In this document: positions 1-8,559 of the stretch, in pieces
Numbering within the stretch: the first letter of the stretch is position 1
How the letters are laid out: every line of letters starts with the position of its first letter
Program-made: the position numbers and the translations under genes
The notes under the pieces: generated by a model
Database searches by the model: none
Seen by the model: only the letters and a program-made list of their open reading frames with translations
What the model was told of the DNA's origin: nothing
Assembly (NCBI GenBank): GCA_029262895.1
Contig: JAJCYM010000070.1
Coordinates: 62,001 to 126,000, forward strand
DNA length: 64,000 bases
Source: Roseivirga sp.
GTDB lineage: Bacteria > Bacteroidota > Bacteroidia > Cytophagales > Cyclobacteriaceae
Direction: 5' to 3'

Positions 1-113
1 CTAAGACGTAGTATTGGCTAACCATAATTATTTAATAATTTCTGAAAAAAGCAGATATATACTTATATTAATAAGCTTAATAGATATACATATATCACAA
101 TAAATACAAGAAA

Positions 114-2504
114 ATGATTTGCTTCAACCAAAACATCTTTTCGATTTGTGCCCTGATAATCATTATGACTATCTCCGGTAATAAAGCTGTGTGTCAAGGT
201 TCAAAAGGAGATACCATTCAAGTGTCAGAACCAGCAGTGATTTCTGACGACTTGGATTTCGTAGTAATAGATTTAAATAGTACGATTCTGAGTGATTACC
301 AGGGGAATGAAAAATTTCAAATCTTCCCGCTAGGTAAGTCTGCTTTAGACGATAGATATATACCGTGTGCATTGGCCGATTCATGTGAGAGCCGATTTCG
401 TTTGACACCGGAGCTTCTTATTTCCAATTCTAAGAACCCTTTCGATGGCAAGAAATTTCCGTTAGTAGTTGCTAAAGGGGAAAAAATTAAGGCTGGCACT
501 TACCTTATCAAAGTATCCAATGAGGAAGGGAGATTTATTCATCTAAGAAAGCTTGAGTTGAACTACCCAAAGGCCAAAGCTGATGTTGTCGAAATTATAC
601 ATGGTGATGGTCAAAAAATGACAAACCAGCTTGAAATTGATCTACAAAGAGATATGGATTATCTCACTTTTAATTTTCCTATCCGTTCATTGGCGGATTC
701 CCATAAAAAAGTCAGGCTTGGACATCTTGAATTAAAAAGAGAGACAAGAAATAGATACAAAAGTACTGATAAGTGGACTGTTGAAGAGATAAAAAAATTA
801 AGCTTAGATAATCCTCATATTGTTATAGAAAGATTTTTTGGCAATGACCATAAGTATATCCCCGTTAAAATTCTTTCACCGAAACCGATTATAAATAATG
901 AAAGTGTACTTCCTGTAGACTATAGCAAGAACATTTTTAATCTAAAACTCAATGTCTCAAACCTATTCAAAGATGCTGAATTGATACTAAAGGATGTCTC
1001 GCCAGATAAGTCTGTTCTCCTACAGGAAGGTATATATGATGGTGCGAAGATAAATGGTAATGATTTAGAGCTTGAGGTACAGTTAAAGAGAGGCGCGCTC
1101 AAATCGGGAAGTGCTCAGATTCAGGTTGCGGTGAGAAATCAAGGCGGTGAACCTAGTGAGGAAAAAGCCATTACGCTTTCATTATCCGAACAGTCGGTCA
1201 CTGCAGAAGCTGAATCTTCAGATAAGCCCTTCTTAGCAGGTTTTAAGACGGGTGTAGTCTTTACTAGGTCTGAAAGTTCAACGGCATTTCCGAGAAACGG
1301 TCAATTAAGAATTTCATTTGCTGACACGTCTTATTTAGTAGATATAGACGTGGATCAATCGAATGTTAGTCAGGTTGTAACTCAAGTATCTTTCCCAAAA
1401 AAGACTAATAGTAATTCTTTAAAATTCGAATTGAAGACTTTTAATGATAATAATAATGATGGTGACAATGTGACAACATGGACTGGGTACTTCCCTAAAA
1501 TTAATCATGTGCCAAAATTGAATATGAGGGTGAGTGATTCTTATTTGTATCCTGGAAAGGCATTTTATCTTATTTCTGAAGAAGCAACAAATGACATTAA
1601 TGTGGTAATAGATGGCCCTTTCGGTATATCTCAATCATCACCTAATTTTGAAACAGGTAGAATGAACATTGTTATTGACCCAAATTCAGTCAAAGCGGGT
1701 ACAAAATTTAAACTGAAGACTTTCTACAAAAAGATAGCCATAGACAGTATTGAGTTCGAAGTACAAAAATGGCCTTCACCTGCGAAAGAGCTTGAAGCAG
1801 AAATAATTAATGATTTGAGTCAATCGAATTCGCTTACTCTAACGGATACAGAACGTTTTTCCATGGGCGAATTTAGCTCTATTATAGCTAAGAGTTCATC
1901 CAAAAAACCTATTGACCTGAGTGCTTACAAACTCCAGATTTCGTCATTAGATGGAACTATTTTAGGGGCGGAAAATCTTATCTTTAACGATAGTTTAAAT
2001 GTTTATTCTGCGAAAATTTCGCCTTTCACCAAAGGTCTAAAGGGAGGTAAAGAGTTTAATTTGATACTTGAGGCTCCCGATAATTCTAAGGTTGAAAAAA
2101 GAGGCTACCTTAAGAGGGTGGGCTTTTTTAGGAAAGTGGTAATCCAAGCTGGGTTTTCAGCATTGAATTACTACACATCTGACACTGAAGTAAATGGAAT
2201 AGATCGACTTAGCTCACTGAATGGTGTGTCCTTAGGTGCCTATTGGATACCGGAATGGTCAAGGAGCGAGAACCTCAGACCAATTGGTTTTGGTTTTAGT
2301 CTTCTAACAATTCCTTCAATTGACATCATTGAAAACAACATGCCTAGTGTGAGAAAGGCAGGTACAAGAGTCAATGTTGGTATTCTTCTTTTTGAAGCTA
2401 TTTCCATTGGTGCAGGGTTTGGAAATAATTTACCACTTTCATTATCCGTTGGTGCAAATATTACTTTTTTGGATTTTTCTAAAATTAAGCCCAACAATGA
2501 CTGA
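114..2504 (+). CDS. Large secreted protein, function unknown
   Basis: I do not recognise this 796-residue protein. The first 28 residues are a plausible Sec signal: a hydrophobic core (about residues 8-21) followed by a cleavage region near VCQG. The body is rich in alternating polar and hydrophobic stretches, as in stacked beta-sandwich domains, with no cysteine cluster or catalytic motif I can name. The last 120 or so residues are rich in Gly, Ser and aromatics in beta-strand-like alternation, which would suit a small outer-membrane barrel or an export tail. There is no clear T9SS type A or B tail. The gene is visibly more AT-rich than the chromosome to the right, consistent with accessory DNA. 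ATG at 114 is the first start giving a signal peptide. Confidence 0.75.
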   Translation: MICFNQNIFSICALIIIMTISGNKAVCQGSKGDTIQVSEPAVISDDLDFVVIDLNSTILSDYQGNEKFQIFPLGKSALDDRYIPCALADSCESRFRLTPELLISNSKNPFDGKKFPLVVAKGEKIKAGTYLIKVSNEEGRFIHLRKLELNYPKAKADVVEIIHGDGQKMTNQLEIDLQRDMDYLTFNFPIRSLADSHKKVRLGHLELKRETRNRYKSTDKWTVEEIKKLSLDNPHIVIERFFGNDHKYIPVKILSPKPIINNESVLPVDYSKNIFNLKLNVSNLFKDAELILKDVSPDKSVLLQEGIYDGAKINGNDLELEVQLKRGALKSGSAQIQVAVRNQGGEPSEEKAITLSLSEQSVTAEAESSDKPFLAGFKTGVVFTRSESSTAFPRNGQLRISFADTSYLVDIDVDQSNVSQVVTQVSFPKKTNSNSLKFELKTFNDNNNDGDNVTTWTGYFPKINHVPKLNMRVSDSYLYPGKAFYLISEEATNDINVVIDGPFGISQSSPNFETGRMNIVIDPNSVKAGTKFKLKTFYKKIAIDSIEFEVQKWPSPAKELEAEIINDLSQSNSLTLTDTERFSMGEFSSIIAKSSSKKPIDLSAYKLQISSLDGTILGAENLIFNDSLNVYSAKISPFTKGLKGGKEFNLILEAPDNSKVEKRGYLKRVGFFRKVVIQAGFSALNYYTSDTEVNGIDRLSSLNGVSLGAYWIPEWSRSENLRPIGFGFSLLTIPSIDIIENNMPSVRKAGTRVNVGILLFEAISIGAGFGNNLPLSLSVGANITFLDFSKIKPNND

Positions 2505-2670
2505 TGTTTTTGAATCTGAATTAATCTTTTACTGGAGATTTAATCGAGGATTCAAAAATGCAAATGGTCATGACTAAGTTTTAATACTATTACTTCCCAT
2601 AAGAGCCATTTTTTGAGACAGTAGTCAATGTTAAAATTCTCATTTCAATCAACAATGGAAGAAATTTTTT

Positions 2671-3132
2671 ATGAAATTACTGAAATCAACTGTTGCAGAA
2701 ATAACGCTTTCTTACTACCCAGATATCAACATTCGAGACTGTCAGAAAATCAATAGTTCTCAGGATGCAGAAAGACTTTTTAGAGAGAATTGGAATGATG
2801 CCCAAATTGGCTTTGTTGAAGAGTTCAAAATCATGCTTTTGAACCGGACAAATAGAGTGCTCGGTCTCTCTTCAATTTCAAAAGGTGGTGTTTCAGGAAC
2901 AGTTGCCGACCCGAAAATCATTTTTGGTTTAGCACTGAAGGCCGTTGCTTCGGGGTTGATCGTTGCCCACAACCACCCCTCAGGAAACCTCAAGCCGAGC
3001 CAAGCAGACCTTGTCCTTACAAACAAGCTGAAAGAGGCAGGGCATCTCTTAGATATCGCCCTCCTCGATCACATCATCCTAACACCTGATAGTTATACAT
3101 CATTAGCGGATGAAGGGTATCTGCCGTGCTAA
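2671..3132 (+). CDS. RadC-like JAB/MPN domain protein
   Basis: A 153-residue protein consisting almost entirely of the JAB/MPN metalloprotease-like fold of the RadC family. The diagnostic motif is complete: AHNHPSG at residues 99-105 supplies two histidines (100, 102), the following Asp is at 113 in the PSQAD segment, and Glu residues near 50-51 could be the upstream acid. The N-terminal helix-hairpin-helix of chromosomal RadC (about 220 residues) is absent. Short JAB-only RadC homologues are common on Bacteroidota mobile elements, and this one sits just upstream of a mobilization cassette, so I infer it is element cargo. A DNA-repair role is traditional for the name but not well supported for the family. 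Confidence 0.85.
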   Translation: MKLLKSTVAEITLSYYPDINIRDCQKINSSQDAERLFRENWNDAQIGFVEEFKIMLLNRTNRVLGLSSISKGGVSGTVADPKIIFGLALKAVASGLIVAHNHPSGNLKPSQADLVLTNKLKEAGHLLDIALLDHIILTPDSYTSLADEGYLPC

Positions 3133-3309
3133 AAAAAGTTAAAAATAATTCTGATGCTAAATGGTACGATCTGAACCTACCTGAACGCTCGGCACAAATA
3201 CCGTATTCCATTTCAATTCATGTAATCACTTAACCTATTGATAGTCAGTTTATTGACTTAAACCTTTCATAAGGAGCTGACGTTGAGGAAATGGAGACGG
3301 GCAAGGCAT

Positions 3310-3384
3310 GGGCGGTATGACCGCCCCCTTGCAAAGGGGAAATACTTTCCCCGTTTGATCCCCTTGATTGATGGCTATGCCATC
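3310..3384. other. Three consecutive perfect hairpins, candidate oriT region
   Basis: Three perfect inverted repeats follow one another, each with a 3-base loop: GGGCGGT/ACCGCCC at 3310-3326, GGGGAAA/TTTCCCC at 3336-3352, and GATGGC/GCCATC at 3370-3384. They lie directly upstream of mobC and the relaxase gene, where MOBP-type elements often carry their transfer origin. The frame of mobC stays open through all three, back to a TTG at 3283 preceded by AAGGAG (3271-3276), so they could instead be inside a translated leader. Origin function is inference. Confidence 0.4.
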
Positions 3385-3408
3385 AGTGGAAACCCCGAAG
3401 TGGTTAAA

Positions 3409-3762
3409 ATGAGTAGCAGCGAAAAACGACATCGAAATGAGCGCGTCATCTTCCGATTAACTTCGGAAGAACGAAGCGATTTTGAAGATCGTTGCCAGGC
3501 CTCCGGGGTTTCCAAATCGGACTACTTTAGAAAACAGTGTTTGCAAAATGCACCCCTGCGCAAGCGAAAATCGCTCAATGTCGACAGACAAGTCTTGATC
3601 GCTTGCCTGGGACAATTGGGTAAAACAGGTAGCAACCTGAACCAAATTGCCAAGGAATACAATATGGGTTATCTACCATCAAATGATGAGTTGGATATTG
3701 CCCTTGTTGAGTTAAGAAAAACACTTCTCCAAATCAGGAAATCGCTCGGCTATGATTATTAA
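3409..3762 (+). CDS. mobC: MobC-like relaxosome accessory protein
   Basis: A basic protein of 117 residues from the ATG at 3409. It has the arrangement of Bacteroidota MobC proteins: an N-terminal RxxRVIFRLTxEE ribbon-helix-helix-like DNA-binding segment, a VSKSDYFRK helix, and a C-terminal GSNLNQIAKEYN helix followed by a leucine-rich tail. It should help the relaxase bind and open the transfer origin. The reading frame extends upstream to a TTG at 3283 with a good ribosome site (AAGGAG, 6 bases away); I prefer 3409 because the extra 42 residues are encoded by a hairpin array. The 3' end overlaps the relaxase start by 11 bases, so the two are probably translationally coupled. Confidence 0.82.
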   Translation: MSSSEKRHRNERVIFRLTSEERSDFEDRCQASGVSKSDYFRKQCLQNAPLRKRKSLNVDRQVLIACLGQLGKTGSNLNQIAKEYNMGYLPSNDELDIALVELRKTLLQIRKSLGYDY

Positions 3763-4696
3763 CGGACAAGCTGTCAAAGGCGGTAACAGATTGGCTAATC
3801 ACCTCTTAAAACAAGAGAATGAACAGGTTCAGGTTCTTGAAATCTCAGGCGTGGCTGCGAATGATAATTTGCATGAGGCATTAAAGGATATGGAGGCCGT
3901 TGGTGCCCTCACCCAGAGCCAAACAGGCAAGGTGCTTTATCATGCCAATATCAATCCTAAAGCTAATGAACGTCTGACTCCAGAGCAGTATATTAAGGCG
4001 AGCGACCACCTGATGAAAGAGCTTGGCTTCCAAGGGCAGCCAAGAGCTATCGTGATGCATCAAAAGCAAGGCCGTCAGCATGCTCATCTTGTCGTGCAGC
4101 TCACCGATATAGAACAACAGAAACTGAAGCCAATTAGTAACAATTACTATAAGCACCGCACAGTCGCAAGGGAGTTAGAACAGAGTTTAGAATTAGAAAA
4201 ATCACCACGTAAGTACACTGGAAAATCTTACTCACAAAGTGAAGCGCAACAAGCAAAGAAGCACGGGAAACCAATTGGCTTCTTGCGTCAAGACATTCAA
4301 GATGCCTTTGTCTTAAGCAAAAATGGGAAGGAATTTACGCAACGGTTAGCAAAGAAAAACCTTACCCTTGCTAAGGGTAGAAGACTTGTTCTTATAGATA
4401 GGTATGGAAATGCTCAAAGTCTCACACGTCAGCTAAAGGAGATTGCTAATTCTAAGCTTATCGAAAAGAAGCTGAAAGACGTGCTAGAGAGATTGCCAGG
4501 TGCCAGTGTAGTGCAACATGAGGTACGAGAGTTTATCAATGAACATAAGCTGGAAGGTAGAAAAGGAGATTTTGATGCAAAGAAGAAAAACTATATAAGA
4601 CCTCAAGAATTCGATATGGTTCAGGATGATTTTGAAGAACGCCTGGATTACTATAAACAGCGTAAAAATGGCAAGGAGTATGATTTAAGCCGTTGA
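3752..4696 (+). CDS. Relaxase/mobilization nuclease
   Basis: A 314-residue protein of the relaxase/mobilization nuclease family (MobA/VirD2 type, PF03432-like). Near residue 110 the metal-binding HAH of the 3-His motif is visible in RQHAHLVV, preceded by LYHANINP at about 65-72. The nick-forming tyrosine is not certain; several tyrosines are candidates. It would nick the element at oriT and pilot the strand to the coupling protein encoded downstream. The C-terminal third is charged and helical and carries no helicase or primase domain. It overlaps mobC by 11 bases, and its 3' end overlaps the convergent small gene at 4685-5005 by 12 bases. Confidence 0.85.
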   Translation: MIINGQAVKGGNRLANHLLKQENEQVQVLEISGVAANDNLHEALKDMEAVGALTQSQTGKVLYHANINPKANERLTPEQYIKASDHLMKELGFQGQPRAIVMHQKQGRQHAHLVVQLTDIEQQKLKPISNNYYKHRTVARELEQSLELEKSPRKYTGKSYSQSEAQQAKKHGKPIGFLRQDIQDAFVLSKNGKEFTQRLAKKNLTLAKGRRLVLIDRYGNAQSLTRQLKEIANSKLIEKKLKDVLERLPGASVVQHEVREFINEHKLEGRKGDFDAKKKNYIRPQEFDMVQDDFEERLDYYKQRKNGKEYDLSR

Positions 4697-5005
4697 GATA
4701 TCGTCATTTACGGCTTTCTTCTTCCAAAAATTAATTTTTTCACTTTTCGTCAATTTTCTCCGTAATCTCCGCATTTCTTGTTGGTATGATTTAACGGCTT
4801 TTACTGCCTCATCATGAACTTCATGGATTGGCCTCAAAGGGTCTTTCCATTGAAAATTTCGTAAAGTCTGTGAAAAAATAAAAATATAATTACTGGCTAC
4901 TACATCACCTTCCATAAGAGAGTACCCAAGCTTTTCTTCAAAGAGCTGTCGTGCCAATTTATCTCGCAACTCGGGATCAGAACACATTTCATGGATGAAT
5001 TTCAT
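4685..5005 (-). CDS. Small hypothetical protein within the mobilization region
   Basis: A 106-residue protein I do not recognise. It is charged, with a lysine- and arginine-rich C-terminal third (QQEMRRLRRKLTKSEK), predicted mostly helical, without signal peptide or membrane segment. The start is supported by an unusually good ribosome site for this genome, AGGAG five bases before ATG on the minus strand. It runs opposite to the transfer genes and converges on the relaxase gene, overlapping its end by 12 bases. It could be an antagonist or regulator of the cassette, but nothing in the sequence proves that. Confidence 0.6.
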   Translation of the reverse strand: MKFIHEMCSDPELRDKLARQLFEEKLGYSLMEGDVVASNYIFIFSQTLRNFQWKDPLRPIHEVHDEAVKAVKSYQQEMRRLRRKLTKSEKINFWKKKAVNDDISTA

Positions 5006-5048
5006 GGTGTCTCCTAGCTTTCTTGAACTAACTCTATTCGTTATATTA

Positions 5049-5080
5049 CCATATACACGAATAATTACAATTGTATATGG
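5049..5080. promoter_or_regulatory. Inverted repeat over the start codon of the coiled-coil gene
   Basis: CCATATACA at 5049-5057 and TGTATATGG at 5072-5080 form a perfect 9-base inverted repeat separated by 14 bases. The right arm contains the likely ATG (5077) of the next gene. It lies between that gene and the divergent small gene starting at 5005, so it could be an operator for both or an mRNA hairpin limiting translation. Confidence 0.4.
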
Positions 5081-5514
5081 GTTTATTTCAAGAATTAATT
5101 GATAACGACACTCAAATCATTCAGCTACGGCAAGAACTACAGAAAGAATTAGATCGTCAGAACGTACTGTTTCAAAAACAACGGAACACCCTTCGGTTGG
5201 GGAAATTAGAACCAACCCTTTCAAAAGAGAAGGTTCTACAGTCTCAAAAGGAACTTTTGGAAGAACTTGATAGAAAACATCTTTTGGCTCAAGAAAGAGA
5301 GAAAGAAAAGTCGGAAGAAAAGTTGAAAATAAGAACCGAGGAGTTTGGTGAGCTACACCCTGAGGAGTACAAGGAATATTTAATGGAACATCAAGAACAC
5401 GAAGAAAGACAGCAAAAGGCGGAATACAAGCAGATCTATAACGTAGAAGAAACAATGAAGCGAATGGAGCAGCAAAGATTAGAATACAAGCGAGATAAAG
5501 GACATTCCAGATGA
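5077..5514 (+). CDS. Coiled-coil protein preceding the coupling protein
   Basis: A 145-residue, highly charged, Glu/Lys/Gln-rich protein predicted to be almost wholly coiled coil (for instance QLRQELQKELDRQ and LLAQEREKEKSEEK). It has no signal peptide or enzymatic motif. It ends with ATGA, overlapping the coupling-protein gene by four bases, so the two are translated together; a role as an accessory of the relaxosome or coupling protein is inferred from this alone. An in-frame TTG two codons upstream (5071) is the alternative start. I do not recognise the family. Confidence 0.65.
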   Translation: MGLFQELIDNDTQIIQLRQELQKELDRQNVLFQKQRNTLRLGKLEPTLSKEKVLQSQKELLEELDRKHLLAQEREKEKSEEKLKIRTEEFGELHPEEYKEYLMEHQEHEERQQKAEYKQIYNVEETMKRMEQQRLEYKRDKGHSR

Positions 5515-7259
5515 CTTATTTAGGATATTCAGCTGGTGCCGGACCAGATAGGTTTGGGTCAGCGCGATTTCTTGATCCCACAGAAAGGGAGAACTTTTTT
5601 GGAGGTTGGACAGGCATCCATATTGGAGGTAATTTTTATCATGGTGAGCAAGGACATGCATTAGTTGTCGGGGGTAGTCGTTCGGGAAAAGGTACTTGCC
5701 TAGTAATGCAAAATCTTTTATCAAACTCATATGAAGGTTCTATTGTAGTTATTGATCCAAAGGGAGAATATGCTGCAATGACGGCTCGTTATCGGAAGAC
5801 AGTTCTAAAGAACAATGTACATATCATTGACCCTTGGGGCTTACAAAGTAATTCCAAAATCACTCATTCCATTCCATCATCTTGTTTTAATCCTTTAGAC
5901 ATACTCAAATCAGATAGCAGAGACTTGCCTGATGATTGTGATATGATTGCTGAACTTATTTTGCCCGTCAATTCGAAAGAAAGTGACAGTCATTTTTCAG
6001 ATAAAGCACGGCAGTTGATATCAGCATACCTCCTTCATATCGTTTGTTCAGGCTTGGAGAATACACTTTATAATTTAAGGCGTGAATTGAGAAAACCATT
6101 GAGTGGCACTTTAGAATTATTGAAAAAAATGACACAAAGTGATCACTCTTTTCATGGGGAGATCATAAGAGATAATGGGCATGAACTATATAGTTTTATT
6201 GAGCGTGGGGAACGAGAGGCTGGAAGTGTATATTCTACAGCTCACCGAGCTACAGATAGTTTTAAATCATGGGCATTGAAGGAAGGTACTGCCAAGAGTG
6301 ATTTTGAGATGAAAGATATAACAGCCGATCAGCATGTGATTTATATCTGCATTCCACCTAACCGCCTTGCAACACACTATGGTTGGCTGCGCTTAATGGT
6401 TGGCAATATTATAACAACCATTCAAAACCACTCTAAAAACAGAGTGCTCATGATCCTAGAAGAATTCCACGTACTAGGACACATGCGTTTAATTGAAAGT
6501 TCTATGGCACTAATGGCAGGATATAACTTGCAGCTTCTGCCTGTTGTTCAGGATCTCAATCAACTAAAGAAGAATTATCATGAAGGGTGGGAGAGCTTCA
6601 TAGCAAACACGGCCATTCAATGTTTCTTGGGCATTGAGGATATATTTACAGCGGAGTATGTTAGTAGAAAACTGGGTGTTAAGACAGAGTCATTTGCAAA
6701 AAGGCAGAGTGACAAGAGTGGGAATGAAACACAATTTTGGCAGCGCCCCTTACGAACCATCGATGAGGTCATGAATACTCAGTATATTACGGTCTTTAGT
6801 TCAAAGGCCGCACCGTTCATGACAACTAAAACTCCTTTTTTTCTCGAGAGGGAATTACGAGGCAGATACGACCCTAATCCATATTTATCCACCCCTCAAA
6901 CCCACGATGAGCAGATTTTGGAGGCAAATGAAAGGGCAAATAAACTCAAAAAAGGACAATCAATGGATTTTCCTGAGTACGGTTTTTCTTTAGAGAGAAA
7001 CAAGGAAGGACTTGTAGAAAAAGAGCTAAGTGTTGCAAAAGATGACCGAATTAAATGGGAGCGTTATCCGCACAAAAAGAAAGCAATTATCTGGGCTATT
7101 GCGGTTCTCATAATTATGGTGTCAGTGATCATTTGGTTAGATATAGGTGTTAAAACTAATCTTATAATTTACGGAATAATGTATGCCGTTTTGGGAATAC
7201 CTCTATTTCTATACTATGCGCGAACAGGAGATTGGAACGCTACTAACCCTGAGAGATAG
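5511..7259 (+). CDS. VirD4/TraG-type conjugative coupling ATPase
   Basis: A 582-residue type IV coupling protein. Walker A is GGSRSGKG at residues 54-61, followed by the family-typical VVIDPKGEY segment. Walker B is ILEEFHVLGHM near residues 313-323, and the TraG-like tail covers residues 330-470. It should recruit the relaxase-DNA complex and pump DNA into a type IV channel. Oddly, the N-terminus has no membrane anchor; the only two hydrophobic helices are at the C-terminus, about 523-542 and 546-567. No mating-pore genes accompany it, so it must dock onto a helper channel. It overlaps the coiled-coil gene by four bases. Confidence 0.88.
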   Translation: MTYLGYSAGAGPDRFGSARFLDPTERENFFGGWTGIHIGGNFYHGEQGHALVVGGSRSGKGTCLVMQNLLSNSYEGSIVVIDPKGEYAAMTARYRKTVLKNNVHIIDPWGLQSNSKITHSIPSSCFNPLDILKSDSRDLPDDCDMIAELILPVNSKESDSHFSDKARQLISAYLLHIVCSGLENTLYNLRRELRKPLSGTLELLKKMTQSDHSFHGEIIRDNGHELYSFIERGEREAGSVYSTAHRATDSFKSWALKEGTAKSDFEMKDITADQHVIYICIPPNRLATHYGWLRLMVGNIITTIQNHSKNRVLMILEEFHVLGHMRLIESSMALMAGYNLQLLPVVQDLNQLKKNYHEGWESFIANTAIQCFLGIEDIFTAEYVSRKLGVKTESFAKRQSDKSGNETQFWQRPLRTIDEVMNTQYITVFSSKAAPFMTTKTPFFLERELRGRYDPNPYLSTPQTHDEQILEANERANKLKKGQSMDFPEYGFSLERNKEGLVEKELSVAKDDRIKWERYPHKKKAIIWAIAVLIIMVSVIIWLDIGVKTNLIIYGIMYAVLGIPLFLYYARTGDWNATNPER

Positions 7260-7282
7260 CGCCATTAGGACTATCTCTCAGG
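7248..7282. terminator. Hairpin between convergent genes
   Basis: CCTGAGAGATAG at 7248-7259 and CTATCTCTCAGG at 7271-7282 make a perfect 12-base stem with an 11-base loop. It begins inside the last codons of the coupling-protein gene and ends just before the stop of the convergent lipoprotein gene. There is no clear T-run on either side, so it may be an RNA end-stabilising hairpin or a weak bidirectional terminator. Confidence 0.5.
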
Positions 7283-7289
7283 TGATAAA

Positions 7290-8093
7290 TTAAAACTCTG
7301 TGATCTCGGCAAACTTGGTTTTACCATCTTGTAAATAGAATTGAACACTTTTGATCTGCCCTTTAATCAAGGGAGTTCCGAAAGCAGTATCAGTCATTTT
7401 CGTAGCGACCAAATCATAGAGAACTTTGACCCTCACCTGGTTATCACCTTTTTCAGGTATTGTCTTAAAGAAACGTCTGGCATGGTCTTCTGACATTGGG
7501 ATATCCCTCAGATAGACACGATTTACTTTAATACTTAATCGGAATTGCCCGTAAGACGCATTTCGGACATCTTTCAAAGTAAATGCGAGCCGATCAAGTA
7601 AGACAAGCTGTTTTTCAATTATGGCCTTATCGATATTATAATAGTTATCATCTAGGCTTGCATAAGTTGTATAGATTAGGTCTTTGGTGGGGGCGGTGAG
7701 AATGTCCTCTTTTGTTTCCAAGAATATATGAGCTATTTCTTTGCGTAGGTCTTTAAGCTTAAACTTGTCCGTCTCCATATAGCCTGTTTCATTATTGAGG
7801 GCATTCTCATCCACAAATTGGAGATGAAACGCCTCTTCATAACTGGCAAATTGTCCTTTAACTTCACCGGAGTTAAGAGATTTAAATTCTGGGTCTACGC
7901 TGATCAATAACTTCAACATAGCTTTATATGCTGCCCGCGCCTCTTGATATTTTATGGCTTCTGGATCGGTTGAATTTTTATTGCTAACCTCCTGAATGTG
8001 TACTTGCGTCTCTTTCCCTTCTCCTGCTGATGTACATGACGCAATCACAATTAATCCAAGTGCCCAAACGAGCACGGTGCTTCTTTTTTTCAT
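7290..8093 (-). CDS. Lipoprotein, function unknown
   Basis: A 267-residue lipoprotein. The N-terminus has a lysine pair, a hydrophobic stretch (about residues 8-18) and a lipobox ending IASC with Cys at 20, so it is lipidated and probably outer-membrane or periplasmic. The rest looks helical in the first half and beta-rich in the second; no domain is recognised. It is divergent from the XRE regulator, with a 13-base inverted repeat between them that may control both. Its position inside the mobilizable element suggests cargo, perhaps surface exclusion or envelope modification, but this is a guess from context only. Confidence 0.75.
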   Translation of the reverse strand: MKKRSTVLVWALGLIVIASCTSAGEGKETQVHIQEVSNKNSTDPEAIKYQEARAAYKAMLKLLISVDPEFKSLNSGEVKGQFASYEEAFHLQFVDENALNNETGYMETDKFKLKDLRKEIAHIFLETKEDILTAPTKDLIYTTYASLDDNYYNIDKAIIEKQLVLLDRLAFTLKDVRNASYGQFRLSIKVNRVYLRDIPMSEDHARRFFKTIPEKGDNQVRVKVLYDLVATKMTDTAFGTPLIKGQIKSVQFYLQDGKTKFAEITEF

Positions 8094-8152
8094 TTCCCTT
8101 TATTTAGAACTCAAATTGATTTTGAGCCTAAGATAGGTAGTGAATTTTAAAA

Positions 8153-8186
8153 TAACCACTTTAAAGTTCATATTTTAAAGTGGTTA
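8153..8186. promoter_or_regulatory. Probable operator of the XRE regulator
   Basis: TAACCACTTTAAA at 8153-8165 and TTTAAAGTGGTTA at 8174-8186 form a perfect 13-base inverted repeat with an 8-base spacer, ending 33 bases before the XRE gene start. Its position between a small XRE protein and a divergent lipoprotein is typical of an autoregulatory operator. A second, shorter repeat, CTCAAA/TTTGAG, sits at 8110-8126 near the lipoprotein start. Confidence 0.55.
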
Positions 8187-8219
8187 CTTCTGCGTAGACC
8201 ATTTTGGAATTTTGCATAC

Positions 8220-8465
8220 ATGGCAAGACAAGAAAAAGACGCACTAACGCAAAAGCAAATTGAACAACTTGGTAAACGAATGAGGCAGATTAGATTAGCT
8301 AAAGGTCATACCAATTATGAAGGGTTTGCTTACGAAAACAATATTCCACGGCCTCAGTATGGACGTTATGAACGTGGAGAAGATTTAAAATTTAGTAGCC
8401 TACTTAAAGTTCTTAAAGGATTTGATATGTCCCTAAAGGAGTTTTTCTCTGAAGGATTTGAATAA
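8220..8465 (+). CDS. XRE-family helix-turn-helix regulator
   Basis: An 81-residue single-domain protein with an XRE/Cro-type helix-turn-helix: LGKRMRQIRLAKG (helix 1), NYEGFAYENNI (helix 2), PRPQYGRYERGED (recognition helix and loop), and FSSLLKVLKGFDMSLKEFF (helices 4-5). It is the size of phage Cro or restriction-modification C proteins. The perfect 13-base inverted repeat just upstream is the natural candidate for its own operator. Within the element it may keep transfer or the divergent lipoprotein gene in check; the target is inferred from location only. Confidence 0.82.
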   Translation: MARQEKDALTQKQIEQLGKRMRQIRLAKGHTNYEGFAYENNIPRPQYGRYERGEDLKFSSLLKVLKGFDMSLKEFFSEGFE

Positions 8466-8512
8466 TGTTTCTCTCCCCGGAAGAATGCAAAGGAAACACT
8501 CCACAAGAACCC

Positions 8513-8559
8513 GTCAAGGGTATATAAACGGTTCGTGCCTCACCGCCCTTGACTGAACC
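8513..8559. other. Pseudoknot-like pair of interleaved inverted repeats
   Basis: GTCAAGGG (8513-8520) pairs with CCCTTGAC (8546-8553), and GGTTC (8530-8534) pairs with GAACC (8555-8559). The two pairings interleave as in an H-type pseudoknot. This lies in the 151-base gap between the XRE gene and the convergent small gene and is not explained by any coding feature. It could be a structured RNA, a second nick or replication site of the element, or a terminator. Confidence 0.4.

Noticed and set aside
2374..2577. 67-residue frame at the end of the first gene
   Set aside because: It overlaps the real gene in another frame and is a low-complexity hydrophobic shadow.
3310..3384. CRISPR array
   Set aside because: The three repeats differ in sequence and have no spacers of constant length; they are unrelated hairpins.
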